From Acidimicrobiales bacterium (GTDB taxonomy: Bacteria; Actinomycetota; Acidimicrobiia; Acidimicrobiales; SZUA-35): a DNA stretch of 41,629 nt. Made by a program: the position numbers and the translations under genes. The DNA lies in assembly GCA_020630195.1 (NCBI GenBank), contig JAHDBV010000012.1:19927-61555 (forward strand). Reading direction: 5' to 3'. The first letter of the stretch is position 1. Each line of letters starts with the position of its first letter. This document shows positions 8,574 to 17,260 of this stretch, piece after piece. The notes beneath the pieces were generated by a model. That model worked only from the letters and a program-made list of their open reading frames with translations, was not told where the DNA came from and did no database searches.

Positions 8574-9101
8574 TCACCCGGCCCGGTGGAACAGCGCCCG
8601 GTGGCCGCGCTCGTCGCTGAAGGCGGCGATCGGCGGCCCGAGGGTGGCGAAGCCCTCCACCAACTCCTCCGCCGTGCCGGCGAAGGGTCCGTCACCGCCG
8701 AGGATCGCGATCGACAACCAGCCGCCCGGTGCCACCGCCGCGACGAGCGCGTCGTAGAGGGCGGGGTCGCGGAACCAACGACAGACGACGAGATCGAAGG
8801 CGCCGTCCACACCGAGCCCGTCGTCGAGGTCGTGTTCGACGACGCGCAGCGGCGCGTCCGGGTGCCGGCGTTCGGCCGTGGATGCGAGGTTCGCGAGCCC
8901 CACCCGGGAGATGTCGACGGCGGTCACGTGCATGCCCCGGTCGAGGGCCCAGAGGGCGACCACGCCCGAGCCCGTGGCCACGTCGAGGCAGTGCGTGCCG
9001 ACGGACGGGGCGGGGAGATGATCGGCGCCGAAGGGCGCCGTCGGCTCGGGGTCGGCACCCTCGTGACGGGCATCCCAGACGTCTCGATCGCGCTCGGCCA
9101 T
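8574..9101 (-). CDS. Class I SAM-dependent methyltransferase
   Basis: A 175-aa protein with SAM motif I CLDVATGSGVVAL (38-50), the acidic VTAVDIS ending strand 2, a strand-4 motif FDLVVCRWF, and a LVAAVAPGGWLSIAILG segment typical of Methyltransf_25/TehB-like folds. The short N-terminus begins MAERDRDVWDARH. The substrate is unknown. The start codon abuts the upstream region of the divergent ATP-grasp gene. An ATG six bases further upstream (9107) is possible. Confidence 0.75.
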   Translation of the reverse strand: MAERDRDVWDARHEGADPEPTAPFGADHLPAPSVGTHCLDVATGSGVVALWALDRGMHVTAVDISRVGLANLASTAERRHPDAPLRVVEHDLDDGLGVDGAFDLVVCRWFRDPALYDALVAAVAPGGWLSIAILGGDGPFAGTAEELVEGFATLGPPIAAFSDERGHRALFHRAG

Positions 9102-9189
9102 GACCAAGCGTCACACCTCGGCGGTGGCCGTCGGTGGACCGATCTCGCCGGACCCTCGAATCGGGGGGTGTCGGCGCCGATGGAGCGAG

Positions 9190-10269
9190 GTGATCGCCCC
9201 ACGTGTCGCCGTTCTCGGTCTCCTCGAACCCCTGCTGTACGCCGTCGGTTCGGCCGCGGCGGCGCCGGGTCGACAGGTCGAGGTCTGGTGCCCGCCGGCC
9301 TCCACCGAGACCCTGCGACGGTCGGCCCGCCTCGCCCGGACCCATGCCGCCCCGATCGAGCCGGGAGTCACCCCGGATCCGCTCGTGATGCGCTCGATGG
9401 CCGCCGAATGGCAGGCCGCGGGCATCGACGTGGTCATTCCCGCCGACTACCACGCCACCGTCGCGCTGGCGCAGCTCTCGGCCGACGACGGCCTCGAGCA
9501 GGTGCGTTCGTTCCCGCTCCCGGCGCCGTCGACGATTCTCGAGTGCAACGACAAGTGGTGGCTCGCCGGACTCTGCGGCCGGCTCGGCCTCGACATCCCG
9601 GCGACCCGACGGCTCGAGACCATGGACGACGTGGTGGCCGCCACCACGCTCGGCCGGGTGGTCGTGAAGCCGCCCTCGGAGGGGTTCGGTGCCGGCGTCC
9701 GCATCCTCGACGATGCCGGCGACCTCGTCGACCACGTCACCGACACCGATCGTGAGGCCAACGCCCTGCCGCTCCTGGTGCAGGAGTATCTGCCCGGGAT
9801 CGACGTCGATGTGACCGTGCTCGCCGATCACGGCGAGATCGTGGCCGACGTCGTGCAGTTCCGTGACGGAGGCGAGCTCCGGTTCGTCGACGACGACCGG
9901 TGCGTGGAGCTCGTCCGACCGATCGTGGAGGCCACCGGCTTCCACGGGGTCATGGACTTCGACCTGCGGCTCGACCGACGGGCCGACCGGCTGGCGGTGA
10001 TCGAGTGCAACCCGCGTCTGCCGGGTTCGTTGATCAACAAGCAGTTCGTCGGGCTCGACCTGCTGGATCTCGGTGTGCGGCTCGCGATGGGCGAAGCCGT
10101 CGAGCGGCCGGCCCGGCCGACCGGCGTCACCCGATCGCCGCAGCTCGGCGATCTGCGATCGATGCTGTCGTCGGCCTGGTGGGACGAGGAGAACCGGGGT
10201 GTGCGTGCCGCCTGGCGCCACGCCGTCACCGATCCGGTCTGGCGGCTCACGTCGCGCGCCAGCGGCTAG
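9190..10269 (+). CDS. ATP-grasp domain enzyme
   Basis: About 359 aa with a pre-ATP-grasp Rossmann-like N-terminus (VAVLGLLEPLLYAVG) followed by an ATP-grasp fold. VVVKPPSEGFGAG carries the ATP lysine (about 160), LVQEYLPG the adenine-site glutamate (about 199), and VIECNPRLPGS the Mg ligands (Glu272, Asn274). The layout resembles CarB/PylC-like carboxylate-amine ligases, but no substrate can be assigned. The start is uncertain: I chose the GTG at 9190, preceded by GGAG, while an in-frame ATG at 9100 would add 30 residues without visible homology and overlap the divergent methyltransferase start. The K+ channel gene begins 10 nt after its stop. Confidence 0.75.
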   Translation: MIAPRVAVLGLLEPLLYAVGSAAAAPGRQVEVWCPPASTETLRRSARLARTHAAPIEPGVTPDPLVMRSMAAEWQAAGIDVVIPADYHATVALAQLSADDGLEQVRSFPLPAPSTILECNDKWWLAGLCGRLGLDIPATRRLETMDDVVAATTLGRVVVKPPSEGFGAGVRILDDAGDLVDHVTDTDREANALPLLVQEYLPGIDVDVTVLADHGEIVADVVQFRDGGELRFVDDDRCVELVRPIVEATGFHGVMDFDLRLDRRADRLAVIECNPRLPGSLINKQFVGLDLLDLGVRLAMGEAVERPARPTGVTRSPQLGDLRSMLSSAWWDEENRGVRAAWRHAVTDPVWRLTSRASG

Positions 10270-10279
10270 ACACCTGGTC

Positions 10280-11353
10280 GTGCGCCGCGGCCGACGATCG
10301 TCGTTTCGACCCTCACGTGAGGTGGGAGTCCGGCGGTGGCGTCGCGTGCAGTTCGGCCTCGCGATCTTCGGCGGGATCCTCGCCGTGGGCACGGTGGGCT
10401 ACGTCGTGCTCGGCCTGGAGCCCTTCGAGGCCTTCTACCAGACGGCCATCACGGTCACGACGGTCGGGTACTCCGAGGTGGGTGCCGAGCAGCTCGCGTC
10501 CGACACGTCGTACCGGGTGTGGACGTTGTTGCTCGTCCTGTTCGGCACGGGGTCGGCGTTGTACACCGTGGGTGTGCTCGTGGAGAGTCTCGTCGAGGAA
10601 GGTCTCGACGATCGGATCTGGAGGCGTCGCATGCAGAACGAGGTCGATGAGCTCGAGGGGCACGTCATCGTCGCCGGCTGGGGACGGGTCGGGCACGCCA
10701 TCAGCACCTACGCGATCCGTCAGGGAACCCCGGTGGTGGTGATCGATCACGAGCCGGTCGACGAGGAGTTCGTGGCGCCCTTCGTGGAGGGCGACGCCAC
10801 CGACGACGCGGTGCTGGTGCGAGCCGGCATCCACCGGGCCCGGGCACTCGTGGCCGCACTCGACTCCGACGCGAAGAACCTCTACGTCACGTTGTCGGCC
10901 CGGGCCCTCGCCCCCGATCTGCACATCGTCGCCCGCACGCACAACCCGTCGGTCGAGGCGAAGTTCGAGCAGGCCGGCGCGGATCGGGTCGTGAACCCGC
11001 ACGACATCGGCGGCTCGCGGATGGGCGCGCTCGCGTTGCAGCCACACGTGGCCGAGTTCCTCGACGAGGTCCTCCACGACGAGACCCAGGACGCCCAGGT
11101 GTTGGAGCTGCGGGTGGCGCCGGGGTGTGTCGCGGTCGGCCGGACACTCGGCGATCTCGGTGGGGCGGAGGCGGCGTCGGCCATGGTGATCGCCGTTCGC
11201 TCCACGGCGGGTGCGTTCCGGGCCAACCCCCGACCCGACCACCGCCTCGACGTCGGTGACGTGTTGATCGCGATCGGCTCCAACGCCGAGTTGGCGGCAC
11301 TGGCCGATCGGGTCGGCGACGGCGGCGCGACCGCCGACCTCCCCGACCGCTGA
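10280..11353 (+). CDS. Two-helix K+ channel with RCK (TrkA-N/TrkA-C) domains
   Basis: About 357 aa in MthK-like order: basic N-terminus, TM1 (~24-44), pore loop with selectivity filter TTVGYS (60-65), TM2 (~81-101), then an RCK domain with Rossmann loop GWGRVG (133-138) and a C-terminal TrkA-C domain (about 270-350). The filter has Ser in place of the last Gly of TVGYG, as in many bacterial channels. It should pass K+ across the inner membrane, gated by ligand binding to the RCK ring. The GTG at 10280 is chosen by its position after the ATP-grasp stop; GTG 10322 is an alternative. Co-transcription with the ATP-grasp gene is likely. Confidence 0.88.
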   Translation: MRRGRRSSFRPSREVGVRRWRRVQFGLAIFGGILAVGTVGYVVLGLEPFEAFYQTAITVTTVGYSEVGAEQLASDTSYRVWTLLLVLFGTGSALYTVGVLVESLVEEGLDDRIWRRRMQNEVDELEGHVIVAGWGRVGHAISTYAIRQGTPVVVIDHEPVDEEFVAPFVEGDATDDAVLVRAGIHRARALVAALDSDAKNLYVTLSARALAPDLHIVARTHNPSVEAKFEQAGADRVVNPHDIGGSRMGALALQPHVAEFLDEVLHDETQDAQVLELRVAPGCVAVGRTLGDLGGAEAASAMVIAVRSTAGAFRANPRPDHRLDVGDVLIAIGSNAELAALADRVGDGGATADLPDR

Positions 11354-11357
11354 GGCG

Positions 11358-12395
11358 TCAGAAGCGGAGTTCGGCGACGATCTCACCCTCGTCGACCTCC
11401 CCGGTCGGCACGAACCCCAGCGACTCGTAGAACGGTCCCGGTGAGCCGATCCCCGGCACCCAGCTCACCTGCAGCGCGTCGACCTCCCACACCCTGGCCT
11501 GGGCGACCACCTGCTCGACGACCCGGCGCCCGATGCCACGACCCTGGTGCCGTCGGTCGATCACGAGACGCCACAGGAACGGCACCCGATGGACCTCGTT
11601 CGGTTCTTCCATCATCACGAACCCGACGGGTTCGCCGTCGGCGTGGATCACCCGCGGCCAGGGCGTGACGGCCACACCGTCGTCCACCGGCGGCACGGCG
11701 ATCTGGGCGAAGGAGTGGGCGATCGGGGCGACGAGATGCTGTTGGGACTTGTGCGGGGCCAGCGCGAGGACGTGGCGCAGCCCGACCGGATACGGCTCGA
11801 GCAGCTCGACGACCTCGGGGGCGTGACGGGGCCGGTCGTTCCAGGCCCGCCACTGCTCCGGGGTCATCCCGTAGATCCAGTCGTCGGAGTTGTCGTCGCC
11901 CGACCAGTAGGAGTTGCGGGTGTGGCCCTCGAACTCGAAGCCACACCGCTCGAGGACCCGGGCCGAGGCGAGGTTGTCCGGGTGGAGTTGTCCGGTGGCC
12001 CGGGTGATGTCCATCTCGTCGAACAGGTGGGTCAACAAGGCGTGGAGGGCTTCGGTGGCGTAGCCATGGCCCCAGTGCTCGGGCCCGAACGTGTACCCGA
12101 CCTCGGCCGTTCGCCCGCCCCAGCTCAGGTGGAGCGCGAGGTCACCGAAGATCGTCTCGTCGGCGTGGTCGGTGACGGTGAGCATCCACCACCGGTCGGG
12201 TTCGGGGCCCTCGGCGGCGGCGACCGCCGCGATCAGCTCGTCGGCATCACGACGCAGGTACGGCACCGTCCACGACTGGAGGTGGGCGACCTCGGCCACG
12301 TTGCGTCGCTGCCACAAGGCCTCGGCGTCGCCGGTGCGGGGCGCCCGGAGCAGGAGCCGTTCGGTGCGCAGCTCAGGGAAGGGGTTGTCGGTCAC
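11358..12395 (-). CDS. Tandem GNAT acetyltransferase (RimJ/RimL-like plus second GNAT)
   Basis: A 345-aa protein made of two acetyltransferase domains. Residues about 1-180 look like RimJ/RimL (RTERLLLRAP, then EVGYTFGPEHWGHGYATEALHALL and NLASARVLERCGFEFEGHTR). Residues about 200-345 are a second GNAT with the acetyl-CoA loop HQGRGIGRRVVEQVV and a FYESLGFVPTGE ending. The start is GTG at 12395, with a weak -10-like CAGACT six bases upstream. Substrates may be N-terminal amines, small amines or aminoglycoside-like compounds; none is indicated. Confidence 0.82.
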   Translation of the reverse strand: MTDNPFPELRTERLLLRAPRTGDAEALWQRRNVAEVAHLQSWTVPYLRRDADELIAAVAAAEGPEPDRWWMLTVTDHADETIFGDLALHLSWGGRTAEVGYTFGPEHWGHGYATEALHALLTHLFDEMDITRATGQLHPDNLASARVLERCGFEFEGHTRNSYWSGDDNSDDWIYGMTPEQWRAWNDRPRHAPEVVELLEPYPVGLRHVLALAPHKSQQHLVAPIAHSFAQIAVPPVDDGVAVTPWPRVIHADGEPVGFVMMEEPNEVHRVPFLWRLVIDRRHQGRGIGRRVVEQVVAQARVWEVDALQVSWVPGIGSPGPFYESLGFVPTGEVDEGEIVAELRF

Positions 12396-12447
12396 CGGTG
12401 CAGTCTGACTCGGCGGTCGGCGCTGTGTCGGCGGATTCGCCGATCGG

Positions 12448-14421
12448 TCAATCGGGGAGCGTGTCGGTTCGCATCACGTATTCGACTGACTCGGAGAAGC
12501 CGAGCATCACTTCGCCGCGAGTCCGGGCATTGCTCTCGAGTTGGGCAACCCAGAATGCGTGTCCTGCGGCGTCCGGGGGGCGATCGAGCACGTTCTGATA
12601 CACGAGCTCGACGAACCCGCTGTCGTCGAGGGCCCCATACCGGGTCGTGAACTCCTCGGAGCCCGCGAAGCTGCCGGAGATCTGCCGGAGCGATCGGCGA
12701 CCGGCCTCGAGTTGCCCGACCCAGAAGCAAAAGCCGAGCCGGTCCGAGTCCCGGCCAAAATAGGCGCGGTAGAGCCGATGTACGGCCCCTTCGGTCGCCT
12801 CATGGCCTCCGGCCGTGCCCGTGACGCCCAGGTACTCCGATGACTCCGAGAATCCGATCATCACCTCGCCTCGACTCTGTTGGCCGCCGGTGAGCTGGTT
12901 GGTCCAGTACGCAAGGCCGGCGGAATCGGGCTGGCGACCGAGGACGTTCTGGTAGACCAGCCGAACGAACGCCTCGTCGCTCAGGTCGCCGTAGCGGGCC
13001 TCGAACTCGTCGGACACCACGAAGAAGTCCGAAATCGAGCGGAGTGTGCGGCCGCCGGCTCGCTGCCGCAGCCAGTACGCCCGGCCGTCGGGGTCGGGAG
13101 ATCGCAGGAAGTACGCCGAGAAGAGCCGCTCGATCTGCCCACTGAGCGCCCCGGCCTCCGGTGCCTCTATCCCTGGCCGTACCGAGCGGACGACGGCGAG
13201 CTTGTCGAGTGGTTGACCGATGCGTGCCGGTGTCGTCCAGGTCACGAAGGTCCAACGACCGTCGGATTCGCCGCGTGCGACAGAGGGCCAGATCGCGCCC
13301 GAAGGTCCCACGTTGGGGATCGTGAGGATGTCGCCGAGCTCGTCGGCGGCGAAGTCGTAGGGGATGACGTGGAGATCGCGCTCTTCGTCCATGGCGAAGA
13401 CCAGATCGCCGGCGATCGCCACGCCGAAGTCATTCGTGCCCAGATCCAACCGCCGCTCCACGGTCGGCGCTCCGCTCAGCCGGGAGTCGAGCGGATACGT
13501 GCCGATGACGGTGTCGCTGTCTTCGCCGATCACGCTGGTGCCTCCCGTTGCGAACGCTGACGCCGAGCCGTTCGGACGGGCGTCGACGTAGGTCGTGCCG
13601 ACCCGGTGGTGGTAGCGATTCTCGGACATGATCACCCCGGAGAAGTCACTGGTGACTTCCTCGTAGTACGTCCGACCGGTGACGACAGTTCGTCCTGCGT
13701 CGTTGCGATGAAGGTTGAATGCGAGAGGGTCGCCCGGAATCTGCCCCTGGTTGCCGAACGTCGACTGCGTGACGTTCCCGTCGCGATCGGTCGTGAGCTT
13801 CACCCAACTGGCGGGTCCGTCGGCGTCGTTGTCCGGCGAGCCGTCCATTGCGACGACCGCTTCGGCGATGCCGTCCGGTCGGACGTGGAGGGTTCCGATG
13901 GGTCCCGGCTCGGCCGTTCCGAGGAACGTCACGATCGCGGCGCCGACACGGGGGTCGGGTGCGCCGTCGGGAAGGAAGCGGCGGAACTCCAGCTGGTTGC
14001 GGTAGGTGGCTCGCATGCTCCAGATCTCGCCGAACGGGCCGACGGCGAGGTTGCGGGACCAGCCGCTGTACGCCTCATCGGGGAGCTCCACCGCCCCGCC
14101 GATCCCGAATGACGGATCGGGCCGACCGTCGGGCCCGAATCGCCGGATCCGGTCGGAGATCGAGACAGCTTGTCCGAACTCGTCCTCGTTGAACCGACGC
14201 TCGATCGTGAGAACACGGCCGTCAGCGTCGAGCACGAAGCGATCGAGTGTCCAGGTGCCGTCACCGACTTGGATCACCTGGATCCCGTTCTCGCCGTTGC
14301 CGTGATCGAGGGCGCACTCGTCCAACGCCTGGGCCTGTGCCGCCGAGGGCGTCAGCGCAGTGAACGTTGGAATGAGGGCCAGCGCGGAAATTGCTCCGCC
14401 GAGCAGTCGACGGTCGAACAT
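12448..14421 (-). CDS. Secreted DUF4214-repeat protein (paralogue A)
   Basis: A 657-aa exported protein. An N-terminal signal peptide runs to about residue 36 (basic MFDRR, hydrophobic stretch, AQA cleavage-like site). The middle region has delta-60/beta-propeller-like elements such as RRFGPDGRPDPSFGIGG. The C-terminal third contains DUF4214 repeats, seen as AYFLRSPDPDGRAYWL, LVYQNVLGRQPDSAGLAYW, AYFGRDSDRLGFCFWV and VYQNVLDRPPDAAGHAFWV. DUF4214 occurs in bacterial surface and S-layer-associated proteins; its function is unsettled. The ATG at 14421 has GGAG eight bases upstream. It is about 240 residues longer than its repeat region needs and matches the paralogue at 15127-17106 throughout. 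Confidence 0.8.
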   Translation of the reverse strand: MFDRRLLGGAISALALIPTFTALTPSAAQAQALDECALDHGNGENGIQVIQVGDGTWTLDRFVLDADGRVLTIERRFNEDEFGQAVSISDRIRRFGPDGRPDPSFGIGGAVELPDEAYSGWSRNLAVGPFGEIWSMRATYRNQLEFRRFLPDGAPDPRVGAAIVTFLGTAEPGPIGTLHVRPDGIAEAVVAMDGSPDNDADGPASWVKLTTDRDGNVTQSTFGNQGQIPGDPLAFNLHRNDAGRTVVTGRTYYEEVTSDFSGVIMSENRYHHRVGTTYVDARPNGSASAFATGGTSVIGEDSDTVIGTYPLDSRLSGAPTVERRLDLGTNDFGVAIAGDLVFAMDEERDLHVIPYDFAADELGDILTIPNVGPSGAIWPSVARGESDGRWTFVTWTTPARIGQPLDKLAVVRSVRPGIEAPEAGALSGQIERLFSAYFLRSPDPDGRAYWLRQRAGGRTLRSISDFFVVSDEFEARYGDLSDEAFVRLVYQNVLGRQPDSAGLAYWTNQLTGGQQSRGEVMIGFSESSEYLGVTGTAGGHEATEGAVHRLYRAYFGRDSDRLGFCFWVGQLEAGRRSLRQISGSFAGSEEFTTRYGALDDSGFVELVYQNVLDRPPDAAGHAFWVAQLESNARTRGEVMLGFSESVEYVMRTDTLPD

Positions 14422-14549
14422 GGCGGGTCTCCGGGTTCCATCCACATGAGGTGTGTGATGGCCAATCAAGCTAGCCGACCTCTCACTTAGCGCAGTCCAG
14501 TATGGATCCGGATGGTGAATCAGCGAGCCTCTATATCGCCCCCGTCGGG
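14422..14549. other. AT-richer leader between the SRPBCC and DUF4214 genes
   Basis: This 128-bp gap is clearly less GC-rich than its surroundings and must contain the promoter and 5' leader of the DUF4214 gene starting at 14421. I see no convincing -35/-10 pair or hairpin. Confidence 0.35.
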
Positions 14550-15068
14550 TCAGGCCTGGGCTTCGCACCAGCGGCCGAAGCGGGGCCAGAACAGTCCCAT
14601 GATCTTCGACCACACCCCGACGAAGCCGCGTCGCACGTGGCAGTCGACCTGGAGGGTGAGCTCGGTGGTGCCCGGGGTCGCCCCGTCGGCCGCCCAGAAC
14701 TGGAGCCGGGTCGGCCGCACGAGTGAGTGGCTGATGGCGTAGCTGCCGTAGAAGTACGGCAGGTCCCGGTACTCGCCGTCGCGGACCTCGCCGATCACGC
14801 CGGCGAAGTTGATGAACGGGCCGGTGTGGGTGTTGTAGACGCCGGGGCGGAAGTCGCCGGGCCCGTGCTCATCGGGGAGGAACTCGACCCGGTAGGGCGG
14901 GATCTGGCCGTCGGTGAACGTCGACGGGTCGCAGAGCCAGGCCCACACGGCCTCGCGGGGCCTCGCGATGGTCCAGACGTGGCGGTACTCGTCGTGCACG
15001 AACCCGGGCGCGGGTGCGGCGGGGGAGGGGGTGAGGCCGTCGAGGGGGCGCGGCGCGAGATCGGTCAT
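14550..15068 (-). CDS. SRPBCC-fold protein
   Basis: A 172-aa protein with the START/SRPBCC pattern: an early VWTIARPREAVWAWLCDPSTFTDG strand-helix, a FINFAGVIGEV middle strand, TTELTLQVDCHV, and the long C-terminal helix GVWSKIMGLFWPRFGRWCEAQ. Members bind hydrophobic ligands or act as cyclases/lyases; this one resembles generic polyketide-cyclase-like proteins. It lies between the two DUF4214 paralogues in the same direction. A link to them is not shown. Confidence 0.72.
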   Translation of the reverse strand: MTDLAPRPLDGLTPSPAAPAPGFVHDEYRHVWTIARPREAVWAWLCDPSTFTDGQIPPYRVEFLPDEHGPGDFRPGVYNTHTGPFINFAGVIGEVRDGEYRDLPYFYGSYAISHSLVRPTRLQFWAADGATPGTTELTLQVDCHVRRGFVGVWSKIMGLFWPRFGRWCEAQA

Positions 15069-15126
15069 GGGCTCCAGTTCACCGGGGTGGAGCGGGCCGT
15101 GTCGGATCGGGCGGGTGTCGGGTGGG

Positions 15127-17106
15127 TCAGCTCGGCAGGGTGTCGGTGGCGAGCAGGTACTCGAGCGATTCGGAGAACCCGATCATGAGTTGGCCACGGG
15201 TCCGGTTGCCGTTCTCGAGTTGGCCGACCCAGAACTCGCGGCCGTCGGGGTCGGCTGGGCGGCCGAGCACGTTGTCGTAGACGAGGTCGACGAACTCGCC
15301 GTCGTCGAGTTCGCCGTAGGTCGCCTGGAACTCGGCGGAGTTCGCGAACGCCTGGGAGATCCGGTCGAGGCCGAGGTGGCCGGTGGCGAGCTGGCGGACC
15401 CAGTAGCAGAAGCCGTTCCGGTCGGCGTCCCGCCCGAAGTAGGCGTTGTAGAGCCGGTGGACCTGCCCCTCGTCGCCGTCGTGGGCTTCGGTGGTGCCGG
15501 TGTTGCCCCGGAACTCGGCCGATTCGGAGAACCCGGTCATCACCCGGCCCCGGGTGAGCCGGCCGGCGTCGAGGTGGCCGACCCAGTTGGCCCGGCCGCC
15601 CGCGTCGGCGGCCCGGCCGAGCACGTTGGCGTAGACGAGGTCGACGAACTCGCCGTTGTCGAGGTCGCCATAGGTGTCGATGAACTCGGGGGAGGCGGCG
15701 AACGTGTCGCTGATCGAGTCGAGGGTCTGGCCGTTGGCCCGGCGGGTGCGCCAGAAGTCGAGCCCCTCGTCGCCGGGTTGGCGCTGGAAATACGCCTGGA
15801 AGAGTCGCGTGATCTGGTCGCCGAGTTCACCGCCGTCGGGCACGTCGATGCCGGACGGGGCGGAGCGCACATAGACGAGACGTCCGACGGGCTGGTTGAG
15901 CTCTGCCGGACCGGCCCAGGTCACGAAGGCCCAGGTCCCGTCGGCGTAGCTCGCCGTCGCGTTCGGCCAGAACGCTCCACCGAGGCCGGTGTCGGCGACG
16001 ATGACGGTGTCGCCGAGCACGTCGTTCTCGAAGTCGTAGTTCGTCACGTAGACCTTCCCGTCGGCGTCGATGCTGAACACATCGTCCCCGGCCCGGGCCA
16101 CGGCCATGTCGTTCTCGCCGAGGTCGACGACTCGCTCGGTGATCACGCCTCCCGGAAGGCGATAAGTCCCGAGGAGCGTGTCGGAGTCATCCGGATCGGC
16201 GTCCTCACGGTCGAGATAGGCACCACCGACGGCTTCGACGTCGTACAACGTGCGCATCGAGAGATGGGTCCAGTCGGTGTCGGCCTGCTCGAGGCGTCGC
16301 CAGTTGCCGAGCATCACTCCGGTCACTCGATCGTTCTCGTCGATGACGCGGCCGTAGCCGATGAGTTCGGGCGGATCCTCACCCCGGTCGCCGAACGTCA
16401 TCCCGTAGGAGACGCCCCACCCCGGTTCGGCCTCGTTGCGGCCGATGTGGGAGCTGCCGACCTGCGCGAGCTCGTTGATGCGGTAGATGAGGAACCGGGT
16501 CCGGTCACCGGGATCGGGTTCGTTCATGGCGATGAAGATGCTGATCCGTCCGCGGTCGTCGACGCTGAAGGCGCCGACAGGATCCGCGATCCAGGCACCG
16601 AGCACCCCCCACTCGACTCGCGGGAAGGTCGTGTCCAGTTCACCATCCGGCGTGAATCGTCGGACCTCGAGCGCGTCCCGATAGGTGGCCCGCAGGGTGA
16701 GGATCCTGTTCTCGTGGTCGAAGGTGATGTTCCGGGTCCAGGATCCGAACACGGCGCCCGGGAGTTCGGTGTGACCGTTCGTCCCGAAGGTCGTGTCGAG
16801 CGTTCCATCGGGCAGGAAGCGGCTGATTCGATCGGAGACGGAGACGACCGTGCCGACCTCGTTCTCGTTGAAGCGACGTTCGATCGTGACGACCCGCCCC
16901 TCGTGATCGAGCACGAAGCGGTCGAGGGTCCAGCCGTCGCGGCTCACCTGGATGATCGCCTTGCCGGTGCCGGCGAGGCCGTGGTCGAGATCGCAGGCGT
17001 CGGCGTCCCGGATCTCGGCGGCGGCCGGATCGGCGCCGACCACGGCGAGCAGCGGAGCCAGCAGGGCCACCACGATCAACGAACGGAACGACCGACGTCG
17101 CGACAT
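15127..17106 (-). CDS. Secreted DUF4214-repeat protein (paralogue B)
   Basis: A 659-aa protein with a signal peptide (MSRRRSFRS, hydrophobic core, AAA site near residue 30). The start region shares WTLDRFVLD, VVTIERRFNENE and SDRISRF with paralogue A. The C-terminal third has four DUF4214 half-repeats such as AYFQRQPGDEGLDFW, LVYANVLGRAADAGGRANW and LVYDNVLGRPADPDGREFW. The ATG at 17106 is chosen over the one 15 nt upstream because GGAGGGTGAAGAG immediately precedes it. A TATGGT -10 candidate is at 17155-17160. It is probably a cell-envelope protein formed with paralogue A by tandem duplication. Confidence 0.8.
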   Translation of the reverse strand: MSRRRSFRSLIVVALLAPLLAVVGADPAAAEIRDADACDLDHGLAGTGKAIIQVSRDGWTLDRFVLDHEGRVVTIERRFNENEVGTVVSVSDRISRFLPDGTLDTTFGTNGHTELPGAVFGSWTRNITFDHENRILTLRATYRDALEVRRFTPDGELDTTFPRVEWGVLGAWIADPVGAFSVDDRGRISIFIAMNEPDPGDRTRFLIYRINELAQVGSSHIGRNEAEPGWGVSYGMTFGDRGEDPPELIGYGRVIDENDRVTGVMLGNWRRLEQADTDWTHLSMRTLYDVEAVGGAYLDREDADPDDSDTLLGTYRLPGGVITERVVDLGENDMAVARAGDDVFSIDADGKVYVTNYDFENDVLGDTVIVADTGLGGAFWPNATASYADGTWAFVTWAGPAELNQPVGRLVYVRSAPSGIDVPDGGELGDQITRLFQAYFQRQPGDEGLDFWRTRRANGQTLDSISDTFAASPEFIDTYGDLDNGEFVDLVYANVLGRAADAGGRANWVGHLDAGRLTRGRVMTGFSESAEFRGNTGTTEAHDGDEGQVHRLYNAYFGRDADRNGFCYWVRQLATGHLGLDRISQAFANSAEFQATYGELDDGEFVDLVYDNVLGRPADPDGREFWVGQLENGNRTRGQLMIGFSESLEYLLATDTLPS

Positions 17107-17154
17107 CTCTTCACCCTCCACCGCCGGGCGTGCGGGTGTACCCGGCTGGCGTCG

Positions 17155-17160
17155 ACCATA
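17155..17160 (-). promoter_or_regulatory. -10 candidate of DUF4214 paralogue B
   Basis: TATGGT on the minus strand is about 48 nt upstream of the ATG. It leaves room for the strong Shine-Dalgarno, so this gene, unlike many neighbours, appears to have a leader. Confidence 0.35.
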
Positions 17161-17246
17161 GACCCCGCTCGTCGCCTCGTTCGCCCACGTGGTGGGTGAT
17201 CGGTGATCGGTCGGCGTGGCTCGGCCTCGCTGTCACTCCCGGGGTC

Positions 17247-17252
17247 TAGGTT
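17247..17252 (+). promoter_or_regulatory. Leaderless -10 box of the HerA-like operon
   Basis: TAGGTT ends eight bases before the HerA-like ATG at 17261. The same hexamer precedes the selenoprotein gene at 28116. It is the only promoter candidate seen for the four-gene repair cluster. Confidence 0.5.
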
Positions 17253-17260
17253 CGCCGGTC

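Noticed and set aside
14914..17199. 761-aa plus-strand ORF over the DUF4214 gene
   Set aside because: Opposite-strand shadow with repetitive composition; the minus strand has the signal peptide, ribosome site and DUF4214 repeats.
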